A stretch of 64,000 nt of DNA from Natronoarchaeum mannanilyticum (GTDB lineage Archaea; Halobacteriota; Halobacteria; Halobacteriales; Natronoarchaeaceae), in NCBI RefSeq assembly GCF_039522665.1, contig NZ_BAAADV010000002.1:1-64000 (forward strand). The letters run 5' to 3'. How positions within the stretch are numbered: position 1 is the stretch's first letter; every line of letters begins with the position of its first letter. The notes below the pieces were generated by a model. The model made no database searches, was not told the DNA's origin, and worked only from the letters and a program-made list of their open reading frames with translations. Shown one piece after another: positions 1 to 7,929 of the stretch. The position numbers were made by a program, and so were the translations under genes.

Positions 1-142
1 GCGGGCGATTTCTGGCATGGACACCTAGAAATCACACCGCCTCCTTCTTCAGAGCTTATCTGAACACCGCCCTTCGCGGCGTATCGACGAGTGTCATTCC
101 CTCGGCAACCGCGCCGGGGACGCTGATCATTACGTCGACGTC

Positions 143-406
143 GTGCTCGACGTCGGAGCGGTGCGAGCGTCGGACGGCGTCCGGCGCGTCTCGATCGCGC
201 CACCACCGCGAGCGGCGTCGCCGTCGGTCGATCCGGCGTCGGCGGAGTTCCACTTGATGAACGAACAACACTGTTCCACCGCGACAAACGGCCGAACGCA
301 GTCGTATCACATCTTCCAAGCGCAGTACGTTCCCGCCGCCTCGGCGGCCGACGCGGTTCGGGCCATGCTGCAGATCGATCGGCGACGAGGGGGCGCCGAC
401 AGATGA
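143..406 (+). CDS. possible small protein upstream of the NRAMP-like gene
   Basis: This is an 87-codon frame with a GTG start. The frame is actually open upstream to about position 29. Its TGA overlaps the ATG of the transporter gene in an ATGA arrangement, and its third codon positions are mostly G or C, which is what a translationally coupled haloarchaeal gene would look like. I recognise no domain, and the composition (Ala/Arg/Ser rich) could also arise from non-coding GC-rich DNA. The left part of the window (1-142) shows nothing else convincing; a short frame ending at position 63 could be the tail of a gene outside the window. Confidence 0.3.
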   Translation: MLDVGAVRASDGVRRVSIAPPPRAASPSVDPASAEFHLMNEQHCSTATNGRTQSYHIFQAQYVPAASAADAVRAMLQIDRRRGGADR

Positions 407-1665
407 GCACGCAAAACGCGACGGTTCTCGACAGTCTCACCGACTTTGCCGACCAGTACGGCCTGGCGTTCGTGATGGTCGCCAGCTACTTCGGCTCGGG
501 GTCGGTGTACATCGCGAGCCAGGCGGGCGTGATGCACGGGTACACCCTGCTGTGGGCCGTCGTCGGCGCCGCGCTGCTGGGCTTTATGGCCCAGGACATG
601 AGCGCCCGGCTGGGCATCCACGGCGAGTCGCTGATGGTGTTCGTCCGCGAGAAGCTCGGGCGTCCCCTGGCCGTGACGATCGCGCTGTTCCTCTCGATCG
701 GCTGCGTCGCCTGGACCGTCGGGCTGGTCGCGGCCGTCGGCGCCGGCGTCTCGTTCCTGCTGGGCGGCGCCGTCGCCTGGCAGCCGATCGCCGTCGCGAC
801 GACGATCGCCGCGATCGCGGTCGGACTGTTGGCCTACGACACCGTCGAGAACATCATGATCGGGATGATGCTCTCGCTGCTGGTCGTGTACGTCATCGTC
901 GCGCTCCCGAGCAGCCCCGCCGCCGGGGAGCTCGCGATGGGGTTCGTCCCGACGATGGATTCGTTCGGCGCGCTGGCGGTGGCCGCCGGACTGCTCGGGA
1001 CGACGGCGCTGTGGCCCAACTTCTTCCTCGAGTCGATCCTCGTCGGCCAGAAGGGGTGGACCGAACGGAGCGACCTGCCGGCCGCACGCCGCGACCTCTC
1101 GGTCGCGTACGCCGTCGGCGGGATCACGACCGTCGCGATCCTGATCGCCTCGGCGGCGCTGCTGCGCCCGATGGGCTACACGTCCCTGGAGACGTTCCTC
1201 ACGCCCGGCAGGGCCCTCGTCGAGGTGCTCGGCACCTGGGCGATGGTGCTGTTCGTCGGCGGCGTGATCGCCGCCGCGTTCAACAGCATCGTCCCGATCA
1301 TGTGGACGCCGGCGTACATCATCCCGCAGGCCGCCGGCGTCGACGTCGAGAAGGGCGATCGGCTCTTCTCGCTCGTCTTCGCGGGCCTGACCGGGATCGG
1401 CGTCCTCTCGCCGGTCGTCAGCGCCGCGCTCGACCTGACGGTCGTCGACATGGTGATCCTGTTCCCGACGTACAACGGGATCTTCGCGCTGCCGGTCGCC
1501 GCTGTCCTGCTGTTCTGGGCGGTCAACGACCGCGAGACGATGGGCGAACACCGCAACGGCCGCCGGCTGAACCTGGTCAACGCCGCGCTGGTGGTGCTCG
1601 CGATCGTGCTCGCGGTGCTCTCGGTGCGCGACTTCGTCGGCCTCATCACCGGCGGAGGGTTCTAG
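403..1665 (+). CDS. NRAMP-family-like membrane transporter (divergent ion site)
   Basis: A 420-residue polytopic membrane protein with about 11 hydrophobic segments, the size and layout of the NRAMP (SLC11) divalent-metal transporter family. The first unwound helix, which in NRAMPs carries Asp-Pro-Gly-Asn, here reads Gly-Ser-Gly-Ser (residues 31-34). The sixth-helix Met-Pro-His motif reads Trp-Pro-Asn (about 204-206). The family fold is therefore supported, but the classical Mn/Fe coordination is not, and the substrate cannot be stated; magnesium or a non-metal substrate is possible. The ATG overlaps the stop of a possible small upstream frame. A TauE/SafE-type permease follows after only 6 bases, so the two are probably co-transcribed. 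Confidence 0.8.
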   Translation: MSTQNATVLDSLTDFADQYGLAFVMVASYFGSGSVYIASQAGVMHGYTLLWAVVGAALLGFMAQDMSARLGIHGESLMVFVREKLGRPLAVTIALFLSIGCVAWTVGLVAAVGAGVSFLLGGAVAWQPIAVATTIAAIAVGLLAYDTVENIMIGMMLSLLVVYVIVALPSSPAAGELAMGFVPTMDSFGALAVAAGLLGTTALWPNFFLESILVGQKGWTERSDLPAARRDLSVAYAVGGITTVAILIASAALLRPMGYTSLETFLTPGRALVEVLGTWAMVLFVGGVIAAAFNSIVPIMWTPAYIIPQAAGVDVEKGDRLFSLVFAGLTGIGVLSPVVSAALDLTVVDMVILFPTYNGIFALPVAAVLLFWAVNDRETMGEHRNGRRLNLVNAALVVLAIVLAVLSVRDFVGLITGGGF

Positions 1666-1671
1666 AGTCGC

Positions 1672-2442
1672 GTGGCGATTTCGCTTCTCCTGATCGCGGT
1701 TCTGGCCGCGATCGCGCTCGTCGCCGGCGTCGGCATCACGACGATCGGCCCCGGCGGCATCTTCGTGACCGTCGCGCTGTACGCCCTCACGCCGCTGTCC
1801 TCGACCGAGGTCGCCGGGACGGCCCACGCCACGTTCATCGTGACGGGCCTCGTCGGAACGGTCGCGTACGCGCGTTCCGGCGAACTGCTCGACGGTGACG
1901 GACGCGGGATGGCCGCGATCCTCAGCGCGGCGAGCGTGGTCGGCGCGCTGGCCGGCGCGGCGCTCAACAGCTACGTCTCGCGGCGCCTGTTCGGCGTCCT
2001 GCTCGGCGCCGTCGCGGGGCTGACGGGGGCCACTCTGCTGTACCGGGAGTGGCGCGAACTCGAACCGATCGTCTCGGTCGACGCGTCGAATCGCGACGGG
2101 CAAGCCGCGCTCGGCACGCTCGGGTTCGGCCTCGGCGTCGCCAGCGGGCTGGTCGGCGTCGGCGGGCCGGTGCTGGCGGTCCCCGCGCTGGTCGTGCTCG
2201 GCGTGCCGATCCTGCTGGCGCTCGGCGTCGCGCAGGTGCAGTCGATCTTCATCTCCGGGTTCGCGACCGCGGGCTACTTCGCGCAGGGGGCCGTGTCGGT
2301 GCCGTACGCCGTGCTCGTCGGCGTCCCGCAGGTCGCCGGCGTCGTCGTGGGATGGGCGATCGCCCACCGCGTCGACCCCGCCCGGCTGAAGGTCGTGCTG
2401 GGCGCTATCCTCGTCGGCGTCGGCGGCTATCTGATCGCGTAA
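1672..2442 (+). CDS. TauE/SafE family sulfite exporter-like permease
   Basis: A 256-residue membrane protein built of two similar hydrophobic halves, each with a glycine-rich G-GG-GP type signature: GITTIGPGG near residue 27 and LVGVGGPVLAVPAL near 160. This is the hallmark of the TauE/SafE (DUF81) family, whose characterised members export sulfite or sulfonates and related anions. It starts at GTG six bases after the stop of the NRAMP-like transporter, indicating one transcript and possibly a shared physiological role. The substrate is not predictable from sequence. The predicted site of action is the cytoplasmic membrane. Confidence 0.85.
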   Translation: MAISLLLIAVLAAIALVAGVGITTIGPGGIFVTVALYALTPLSSTEVAGTAHATFIVTGLVGTVAYARSGELLDGDGRGMAAILSAASVVGALAGAALNSYVSRRLFGVLLGAVAGLTGATLLYREWRELEPIVSVDASNRDGQAALGTLGFGLGVASGLVGVGGPVLAVPALVVLGVPILLALGVAQVQSIFISGFATAGYFAQGAVSVPYAVLVGVPQVAGVVVGWAIAHRVDPARLKVVLGAILVGVGGYLIA

Positions 2443-2473
2443 CGTTCCTCAGAAGCGAGTCGGGTGCGCCGAA

Positions 2474-3193
2474 CTACGACTCGTCGTCGCGGTGCTCTTC
2501 GCCGTCATCGTCGGTCGTCTCGTCGCCGGTCGTCTCGTCGCCCTCGTCGGGATCCCCGTCGCCGGTTTCCTCGGCGATCTCCTCCTCGGGCGTGTCGGCC
2601 TTCTCGCCCGGCGTCGTGCGCTCGTCTTTGTCCTCGAGGCTCGGCGCTTCCTCCGCGACCTCGGGATCGTCCTCGGGCGTCGCCTCGGGTTCGGTCGAGT
2701 CGGTCTGCTCGGGGACGGAGTCGGTCGACGCGGGGCCGGTGGCCTCCGACGGTTCGTTGGCGACCTTCGCCTCCGAGATGTCGTCGTCCTCGCGGGCCTC
2801 GTCGGGCGTCGAGCTGCTCAGTTCGTCGGTCGAGGTGCCCGTCGCCTCGCCCTCGTTCATCCCGCCGTCCTCCTGGTCGTCCATCTCGTCGTCCTCGGTC
2901 TCGAACGTGATCGTTTCCCCTTCGTCGAGTCCCGTCGCCGTCGACCCGTCGCCGCCCGAGCGTCGGCGCTGCGCGGCCCCGAGCGCGATCCCGGCCGCGC
3001 CGAGCGCGCCGTGGAACGCCGCGCGCCGCGAGTTCGTCCCCAGCGCCCGGAGCGCTCGCAGCAGCGACAGGCCGCCGACGGCGAAGGCCGCGGTGCCGCT
3101 GGCCACGTGCTTTCGAACGAACGATGCTTCCCCCTCGTTCGCTGTCGTCGCGTCCGCCGGCTCCTCGCCGGTCTGGATGTCGTGACTCGTCAT
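2474..3193 (-). CDS. acidic low-complexity protein with N-terminal membrane helices
   Basis: Taking the ATG at 3193 gives 239 residues; a longer frame back to 3280 lacks coding character. Residues about 20-75 contain two Ala/Gly-rich hydrophobic stretches separated by basic residues, which could be a membrane hairpin. The remaining ~150 residues are almost wholly Glu, Asp, Thr, Ser and Pro, a disordered acidic tail. No enzymatic motif is visible. Such anchored acidic tails are common in haloarchaeal proteins of unknown function. It is convergent with the TauE-like gene, about 30 bases away. Confidence 0.7.
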   Translation of the reverse strand: MTSHDIQTGEEPADATTANEGEASFVRKHVASGTAAFAVGGLSLLRALRALGTNSRRAAFHGALGAAGIALGAAQRRRSGGDGSTATGLDEGETITFETEDDEMDDQEDGGMNEGEATGTSTDELSSSTPDEAREDDDISEAKVANEPSEATGPASTDSVPEQTDSTEPEATPEDDPEVAEEAPSLEDKDERTTPGEKADTPEEEIAEETGDGDPDEGDETTGDETTDDDGEEHRDDES

Positions 3194-3286
3194 GGATAGG
3201 TAACCGCTGGTTCCGGGAAAAGCTACGACGTCGCGGCGGATAAAAACCGGGCTGCGGTGGACTCTCACGGCGACCCTCACAACAGC

Positions 3287-4174
3287 TCAGAGCCGGTAGA
3301 GACGGACCGAGAAGAACTCGCGGACGGCGTCGGCGAGCGCGTCCTCGGGATCGCCCGTCGCGCCGACGGCGTCGGTCGCGGCGGCGTCGACGTCGAGCCG
3401 GTCGATCGCCGCGGCGTCGCCCAGCAGGTACAGCCGGTCGGCCTCGCGTTCGGCGATCCGCTCGCGGCACTTCCCGAGGTGCTCGTCGATCTGCTCGTCG
3501 CGCAGGCGCTCGAACCGGCCCTGCGAGAACCCGCCCTTCGAGTGGTCGCCCTTGACGCCGCTGCGAAAGCCCGCGACCGAGCGACGCCCGCGCCCCTCGT
3601 ACTCGCCGAGGGCGAACAGGTCCGCGCGCACCAGCGCGACGGCGTACCGCCCGGTCGGCCGGAACCACTCTCGGTCGAGTTCGACGCCGTCGCTCCACGT
3701 CGCGAAGGGCTCGGGCGCGACCGGCACGTCCAGCGCGGCCGAGACGACGCCGGCGTCGTCGGTGATCGCGAGACACGGCGCCGCGCGGGCGACCAGCGGC
3801 GCCCGCTCGCCGAACGCCTCGCGGACGGCCTCTGCGGAGGCGTCCTCGACCATCGCGGTCATGATCTCCTCGGGCCCGGTCTCGACGCTTTCGAGCCGAT
3901 CGAGCACGGCGTCGACGCGCGATCCACGTAGCTCCTCGACGCCGCGGAACTCGATCCCGTCGTCGGCGTCGTCCTGGCGGTCCAGCGCGTCCTCGAGCTG
4001 TTCGATCTTGTCTTCGAGCCGGTTGACCCGCTCCTGGGCGTCCTGCCGGTCGCTGACCGCGTCGGCGCGGCGCTCCCGCTCGGCCTCCAGTTGTGCGCGG
4101 AGGCTGTCGCGCTCGTCTTCCAGCTCGGCGACGCGCTCCTTGAGCGACGCGCGACCGAGCAACCTGTCGAGCAT
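3287..4174 (-). CDS. Vms1/Ankzf1-type eRF1-like peptidyl-tRNA hydrolase
   Basis: A 295-residue protein. Residues 10-68 form a charged heptad-rich coiled coil. From about 85 onward it matches the eRF1/Pelota-related release-factor fold of Vms1/ANKZF1 (VLRF1 superfamily). The diagnostic segment KGGFSQGRFERLRDEQI (about 213-229) contains the Gly-x-Ser-Gln loop; Gln218 is in the position of the catalytic glutamine that eukaryotic Vms1 uses to cleave peptidyl-tRNA on stalled 60S subunits. By analogy the archaeal protein would rescue obstructed large ribosomal subunits. It stands divergent from nothing obvious and is followed by the acidic membrane protein gene. Family assignment is firm; the ribosome-rescue role in archaea is inference. 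Confidence 0.8.
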   Translation of the reverse strand: MLDRLLGRASLKERVAELEDERDSLRAQLEAERERRADAVSDRQDAQERVNRLEDKIEQLEDALDRQDDADDGIEFRGVEELRGSRVDAVLDRLESVETGPEEIMTAMVEDASAEAVREAFGERAPLVARAAPCLAITDDAGVVSAALDVPVAPEPFATWSDGVELDREWFRPTGRYAVALVRADLFALGEYEGRGRRSVAGFRSGVKGDHSKGGFSQGRFERLRDEQIDEHLGKCRERIAEREADRLYLLGDAAAIDRLDVDAAATDAVGATGDPEDALADAVREFFSVRLYRL

Positions 4175-4201
4175 GGTTCGACGACGTTCCGGGCCGCACT
4201 T

Positions 4202-4363
4202 TTAGGTTCCGGGCGAGCCGCCCGTCTCGGCGACGAGTTCGCAGTAGTTCGCGGCGGCCCGCGCCGCGGTCGCGCCCCGGCCCACCAGCTCGACGTCGGG
4301 CTGGGTCGCGCGCCAGGCGCCGTCCTCGACGCGCTCCAGACGAATCGTCGTCGCGCGATTCAT
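4202..4363 (-). CDS. small conserved-looking protein, HicB-like
   Basis: A 53-residue protein starting at an ATG that overlaps the stop of the upstream zinc-ribbon gene (ATGA), so it is translationally coupled to it. The pattern is a short beta segment with ED-G-W-A-QPDVELVGRG, then an alpha helix beginning AARAAANYCELVAE. This resembles the HicB antitoxin fold (a partial double-stranded-RNA-binding-like fold), but no HicA-type toxin is adjacent. Coding is supported by the operon-like overlap and G/C third positions. Function is unknown. Confidence 0.6.
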   Translation of the reverse strand: MNRATTIRLERVEDGAWRATQPDVELVGRGATAARAAANYCELVAETGGSPGT

Positions 4364-4623
4364 ACCGACTCCTCCCGGTGCTCGTAGGGACCGGCGGGCG
4401 TGACCAGCCGGATCTCGTCGCGGCGTTTCGTCTCGCCGGTGCGCTTGTTCCGCAGCTCGCGGAACTCGGGATCCATCTCGGCGTCCTGGGCCCACCGGCG
4501 CGCGCACTTGGCGCACCAGAAGTGGTTGTTCGTCGGTTCCCACGAACGGTGGCCCCGGGGACACACCCACCGCCAGCGATCCGTCTCGTCGTCGGTGTGG
4601 ATGGTCGTCTTGCGTCCGGTCAT
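4360..4623 (-). CDS. small zinc-ribbon-like protein
   Basis: An 87-residue protein from the ATG at 4623. It contains Cys-Pro-x-Gly-His near residue 22 and a Cys-x-x-Cys pair near 39-42, spaced as in a treble-clef or zinc-ribbon metal site. Trp/Arg-rich surroundings and a basic middle suggest nucleic-acid or protein binding. Haloarchaea carry many such small zinc-finger proteins with unassigned roles. It overlaps the following 53-residue gene by four bases. Confidence 0.65.
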   Translation of the reverse strand: MTGRKTTIHTDDETDRWRWVCPRGHRSWEPTNNHFWCAKCARRWAQDAEMDPEFRELRNKRTGETKRRDEIRLVTPAGPYEHREESV

Positions 4624-5266
4624 CGCGTGGACCTGACGGCCACACGACAAAAGGCGATAGCCTGGCGCGCGCGGCGAAAGTGAAACTAATCAGGGCGGCG
4701 CTTCATCCGCCGCGACTCGGCGTCCGACGGCGTCTAGCAGTATCTGACACGTTCGAGGTAGCGGTGAAAGTAAACCCGCCGCCGCGCCGAGACGTCGGAC
4801 GGGTCGATCGCGTCGAGCGGCGGCTCTCGGGCTGTCGCTGGGGCAGCACGAGGTTCTCGGAGCTGGATGCCCGCGCGGTGCCGAACGAAGCGGACTGGTC
4901 GGTGCGGGACGTCACTGTCGGCTTCCCTGCGCCCCTAGTCTTCTTAGATACGTAACAGATCTTGTCGACGCGGGCCTCGGCCGCCATCACTCGTCGGTTC
5001 TAAAACGATCCTCGCTCGCGAGCAACTACGCTTAGTAACAGGTTGCCTCAGCTTTAGTTACTGATTAATTTGTTCTCTTGCGGGACTGTCAAAGTTAGGG
5101 ATGGATTTATTACGGAGAGATTGCATAGGACTGGTAACGCCGGACCCACGACAGAAGGGCGAGAGGTTGGGGCTATGCACATCGCTCCCCCATTGCCTCG
5201 TGTCAGGCGACGGACGCCTGCATTAAATCCTTTACTGTCGTCAGCCGGCGGAATCAAACGAAAACA
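4624..5266. other. 643-base intergenic stretch before the pilin genes
   Basis: Two overlapping opposite-strand frames of about 90 codons (4680-4955 and 4703-4990) are present, but neither has convincing composition or a recognisable motif. From about 5020 the DNA becomes markedly AT-rich. A TATGCAC motif lies at 5174-5180, and a TATA-like CATTAAATCC sits 37 bases before the first pilin start. I see no RNA gene here. Confidence 0.5.
5221..5230 (+). promoter_or_regulatory. putative TATA box of the pilin operon
   Basis: CATTAAATCC about 37-46 bases upstream of the first pilin ATG is the best archaeal TATA-like element in this gap. A start site about 25 bases downstream would give a short leader. 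Confidence 0.4.
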
Positions 5267-5674
5267 ATGCAATTAAAACAGCTATTCACGGACGATGACG
5301 CCGTCTCCCCGGTTATCGGCGTCATCCTCATGGTCGCGATTACGGTCATTCTGGCCGCAGTGATCGGGGCGTTCGTCCTCGACATCGGCGGCAGTCAGGA
5401 AGCAGCACCGCAAGCAAGCTACAATTGGGATATTGACACCAGCGACGATAGTCTTGACCTCGGACACGACGGTGGAGATGACATCAGTTACAGTTCCATC
5501 GAAATAGAGACCTCCGGTACCTCTGAAACGCCCTTCTCTGGTAGTGGCACCTTCAGTGCTGGTAACAAGGTGGATGCTGCCACTGGCATTACGAGCGGTG
5601 AAACGGCTAGTTTGGTTTGGGAAGCTTCCAGCGGAGATTCCAGCCAAATCCTCAGTGATTACGAGAGATCATAA
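5267..5674 (+). CDS. type IV pilin N-terminal domain protein (first of a pair)
   Basis: A 135-residue archaeal type IV pilin. The N-terminus has a short charged leader ending DDDA, followed directly by [19 protein letters not shown], the conserved class III signal and hydrophobic H-domain of the haloarchaeal PilA family. Prepilin peptidase PibD would cleave just before VSPVIG. The remaining ~95 residues are a polar Ser/Thr/Gly/Asp-rich head without cysteines. Mature subunits polymerise into surface pili used in adhesion. Two bases separate it from a second pilin gene with an almost identical 5' end. No pilus ATPase or membrane-platform gene is in the window, so assembly factors must come from elsewhere. 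Confidence 0.9.
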   Translation: MQLKQLFTDDDAVSPVIGVILMVAITVILAAVIGAFVLDIGGSQEAAPQASYNWDIDTSDDSLDLGHDGGDDISYSSIEIETSGTSETPFSGSGTFSAGNKVDAATGITSGETASLVWEASSGDSSQILSDYERS

Positions 5675-5676
5675 AC

Positions 5677-6159
5677 ATGGATCTCAAGCAGCTATTCGCG
5701 GACGATGACGCCGTGTCACCGGTTATCGGCGTCATCCTCATGGTCGCGATTACGGTCATTCTGGCCGCCGTGATCGGAGCATTCGTCCTCGACATCGGCG
5801 GCAGTCAGGAAGCAACACCCCAAGCTAGCTGGTCGTATAGCTACGACGACGGTGGTAATGGTTGGGACGACAGCTCTGGAACTCCTGACGACTCATTCAC
5901 CGTCTCCCATGAGGGTGGCGACGATATCGATGCCAGTTCGCTAACCTTCCAGTATGATGGCAGCGCTATCGCTGATACAGATCTAGAATGGTCTTCTGGT
6001 AGCGCACCCTCTGGTACGATATCTTCGGGATGGTCTGCGACAGTCGAAGAGGACGGCACTAACGACGTGATTTCCTCCTCGGGTGGATCTGTATCAGTCG
6101 TCTGGGAGTCTTCCTCGGGCGACTCTAGTCAGGTCCTCACCGAAGGAGAGATCCCGTAA
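5677..6159 (+). CDS. type IV pilin N-terminal domain protein (second of a pair)
   Basis: A 160-residue pilin of the same family. The first ~48 codons are nearly identical to those of the gene upstream, even at synonymous positions, while the exposed C-terminal head is quite different (Trp-, Asp- and Ser-rich). It begins two bases after the preceding stop and is surely co-transcribed. The conserved H-domain lets distinct pilins use one assembly machine, while the variable head sets surface properties. No assembly genes are nearby. Confidence 0.9.
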   Translation: MDLKQLFADDDAVSPVIGVILMVAITVILAAVIGAFVLDIGGSQEATPQASWSYSYDDGGNGWDDSSGTPDDSFTVSHEGGDDIDASSLTFQYDGSAIADTDLEWSSGSAPSGTISSGWSATVEEDGTNDVISSSGGSVSVVWESSSGDSSQVLTEGEIP

Positions 6160-6588
6160 GTAAGTCTCCTCTCAAACGATTACCTTTGTATTGATTTCAC
6201 ATACTATTTTTATTTGATTTTTTAGTGTGAAAACGCAATAAAGCCTATTGGTTAATACCCTTACAGCACGTTTGAGGCGAACCCGCTGGCGCGGTTGAGC
6301 TTGCGCTGTCGTGCGTCGGTGAGCTTCAGGCTGGTGCGCTTGGTTATACTAAGTAGGAGTGTATGCACTGGGGGTTGATTTGCATCGCTCGCGACCGAGC
6401 GACCGGCTGGTCTTTTAAGAAGGGGGGGCCGAGGAACCGGCGTGATCATGGCGCCGGCCGACCCGATCGGGGCCGAGTCTATGCACCCCAGCCTACGTCC
6501 ACGGCGCGGGAGGTGCATACCTCGCGGATCGGCGTTACTTTTGCATCCGAACCACGGGGTCGGATCTGAGGACCGCCTTCCAGGCGTC
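6160..6588. other. 429-base region downstream of the pilins
   Basis: It starts AT-rich (about 6170-6245), contains a probable gene remnant on the minus strand (6261-6347), and then holds repeated TATGCAC/GTGCATA motifs: 6362-6368 and an inverted pair at 6480-6487 and 6512-6519. I found no intact gene; longer frames here have poor composition. Confidence 0.45.
6261..6347 (-). pseudogene. remnant of a ribbon-helix-helix-type small protein
   Basis: The last ~28 codons of an open frame on this strand read TKRTSLKLTDARQRKLNRAS and then stop soon after. The opening matches the start of haloarchaeal ribbon-helix-helix DNA-binding proteins (a basic strand followed by a helix), but the protein ends before a second helix, and there is no good start codon close upstream. 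I interpret it as a truncated leftover, possibly of a mobile or toxin-antitoxin gene. Confidence 0.3.
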
Positions 6589-6792
6589 TCATGCTGAAAG
6601 TTCCTCGACCTCGGGCACGGTGTCGCCGTCGACTGCGCGCACGAGGTAGGCGCCGTCGTCGACGCGCTGGATATACCTCTCTTGGTCCTCGGGGATCTCG
6701 CCGTCACCGGTTACGATGCCGTCGAGACGCAACTCATCTTTATCGAGCGAAACCACCGGCGTTCCGTCGCGGTCGCAGAGTTTTCTGAACAT
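6589..6792 (-). CDS. small conserved-type haloarchaeal protein, AbrB-like
   Basis: A 67-residue protein starting MFRKLCDRDG, with a beta-rich pattern (TPVVSLDKDELRLDGI, then a second strand pair YLVRAVDG). It resembles short SpoVT/AbrB-type swapped-hairpin proteins that are numerous in haloarchaea and act as DNA-binding regulators or antitoxins. The match is by pattern only. It stands alone between the pilin region and tRNA-Ala. Confidence 0.55.
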   Translation of the reverse strand: MFRKLCDRDGTPVVSLDKDELRLDGIVTGDGEIPEDQERYIQRVDDGAYLVRAVDGDTVPEVEELSA

Positions 6793-6940
6793 CGCCAGAA
6801 CGGGCGGCTATCCGATCGCATTTAGTCGTTGCCCCTGTGGCCACGGCGTGGCTACGCGATGGCCAAAATCCAGAGTTTGACATTAGAGCGGATTGCCGCA
6901 CGGAGTTGTGCCTACCGGAGAACATGGTTCCCGCCGGTGT

Positions 6941-7037
6941 TGGACTCGCCGGGACTGAGCGAACCCGAAGGGTTCGCAAGGGTCGGCGAGTCCATTGACT
7001 GAACGGAGCGAAGCGGAGTGAAGGAAATGGACTCGCC
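6941..7037. repeat. tRNA-Ala 3'-end-derived repeats
   Basis: TGGACTCGCCGGGA at 6941-6954 repeats the 3' terminal bases of the adjacent tRNA-Ala (which start at 7028) in the same orientation. GGCGAGTCCATT at 6985-6996 is an inverted copy that pairs with AATGGACTCGCC at 7026-7037. Three copies of a tRNA 3' end within 100 bases suggest the scar of integrase action at the tRNA gene or a terminator-like hairpin. Confidence 0.55.
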
Positions 7038-7099
7038 GGGATTTGAACCCGGGGCCTACACCTTGCGAAGGTGTCGATCTGCCACTGATCTACGAGCCC
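7028..7099 (-). tRNA. tRNA-Ala(CGC)
   Basis: It folds into a complete cloverleaf of 72 bases: acceptor GGGCTCG with CGAGTCC, anticodon stem ACACC/GGTGT around loop TTCGCAA (anticodon CGC), and T arm CCGGG-TTCAAAT-CCCGG. The discriminator is A, and CCA is not encoded, as usual in haloarchaea. It decodes the GCG alanine codon, abundant in this GC-rich genome. Confidence 0.95.
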
Positions 7100-7175
7100 G
7101 CAGCAACAGAATGTAACTCGGGATGGCTATTTCAGGCTTGCGTTTCGGCGAACGAGCGCGACTCGTTCCCACGGC

Positions 7176-7808
7176 TCAGTACTCGGGCATCGGCGGGGCG
7201 TCCGGCTCAGGCTCGGCGGGCCGCAGCAGGTTTGCCTGGCCGGCCAGCAGGCCGAGCAGGAAGCCGAAGAAGTGCGCGGCCAGCGCGACGCCGGGCGCGG
7301 CCGTCGCGAGCGTCACGAGCGTCGCGGCGACGAGAAACAGCAGGAGCTGCCAGCGCGGGTCGAGGCCGATCCGATCGAGGAGGCCGCCGGTGAGGCGGTT
7401 GCCCGCGAGCACGTAGCCGAAGAGCGCGAACACGGCGCCGCTGGCGCCGAGCACCGGCAGCGCCTGTCCGACGAGCCCTACCTGCAACAGCAGCCGGTTG
7501 AACAGCACCTGAAAGGCGCCGGCGGCCGCGCCCGTCAGGACGAAGAAGGCGTGGAACCGCCAGCGCGTCGTGTGGCGCTCGAGCGCGAAGCCGACGATCG
7601 ACAGCGCGACCGCGTTCGAGAGGAGGTGGCCGAGCCCCGTGGGGTCGTGGGCGTAGACGCTCGTCACGAGCGTCCACGGACGGACTTCCAGCGGTAGCTG
7701 GAGGGCGAACAGCGCCGCCGCGAGCGTCGCGTCGACGACGCTGAGCGCCTGCTGGAGGGCGAACACCGCGGCGAACGCGAGCAGCGTTTCGATCGTCGGG
7801 GACCGCAT
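7176..7808 (-). CDS. rhomboid family intramembrane serine protease
   Basis: A 210-residue, six-helix membrane protein. The rhomboid active site is visible: GASGA with catalytic Ser123 in the fourth membrane segment, and His179 in AAHFFGFLLG of the last one, forming the Ser-His dyad. The HLLSNAVAL stretch (about 61-69) matches the family's conserved HxxxN oxyanion region. Rhomboids cleave membrane-spanning segments of other proteins. In haloarchaea they have been linked to surface glycoprotein processing. It is a single gene next to rpsJ, with its stop close to tRNA-Ala. Confidence 0.93.
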   Translation of the reverse strand: MRSPTIETLLAFAAVFALQQALSVVDATLAAALFALQLPLEVRPWTLVTSVYAHDPTGLGHLLSNAVALSIVGFALERHTTRWRFHAFFVLTGAAAGAFQVLFNRLLLQVGLVGQALPVLGASGAVFALFGYVLAGNRLTGGLLDRIGLDPRWQLLLFLVAATLVTLATAAPGVALAAHFFGFLLGLLAGQANLLRPAEPEPDAPPMPEY

Positions 7809-7929
7809 GGCCGGGGCTACGCCGTCAAGTCACAAAAAGAATAGGTGAAACGTGAGTCGAGCGAGTTCGGTTCCGCGCGCTGCAGTCGCTACGCGAGGTA
7901 GCGAAAACGACGACCGAAATCGACCTGAG

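Noticed and set aside
307-2367. A 686-codon frame on the minus strand
   Set aside because: It is antisense to two membrane transporter genes with clear family motifs. Its protein is an Arg/Asp/Gly/Pro-rich mixture typical of the shadow frame in GC-rich DNA.
2505-4199. A 564-codon frame antisense to the coding strand of the Vms1-like gene
   Set aside because: Arg-rich shadow of the acidic-protein and Vms1-like genes; no motif.
4680-4990. Two opposite-strand frames of about 90 codons as genes
   Set aside because: They overlap each other, lack a motif, and neither has a convincing promoter.
6261-6707. A 148-codon protein on the minus strand
   Set aside because: Only the last ~28 codons look protein-like; the rest has poor composition and overlaps the AbrB-like gene, so I kept only a remnant.
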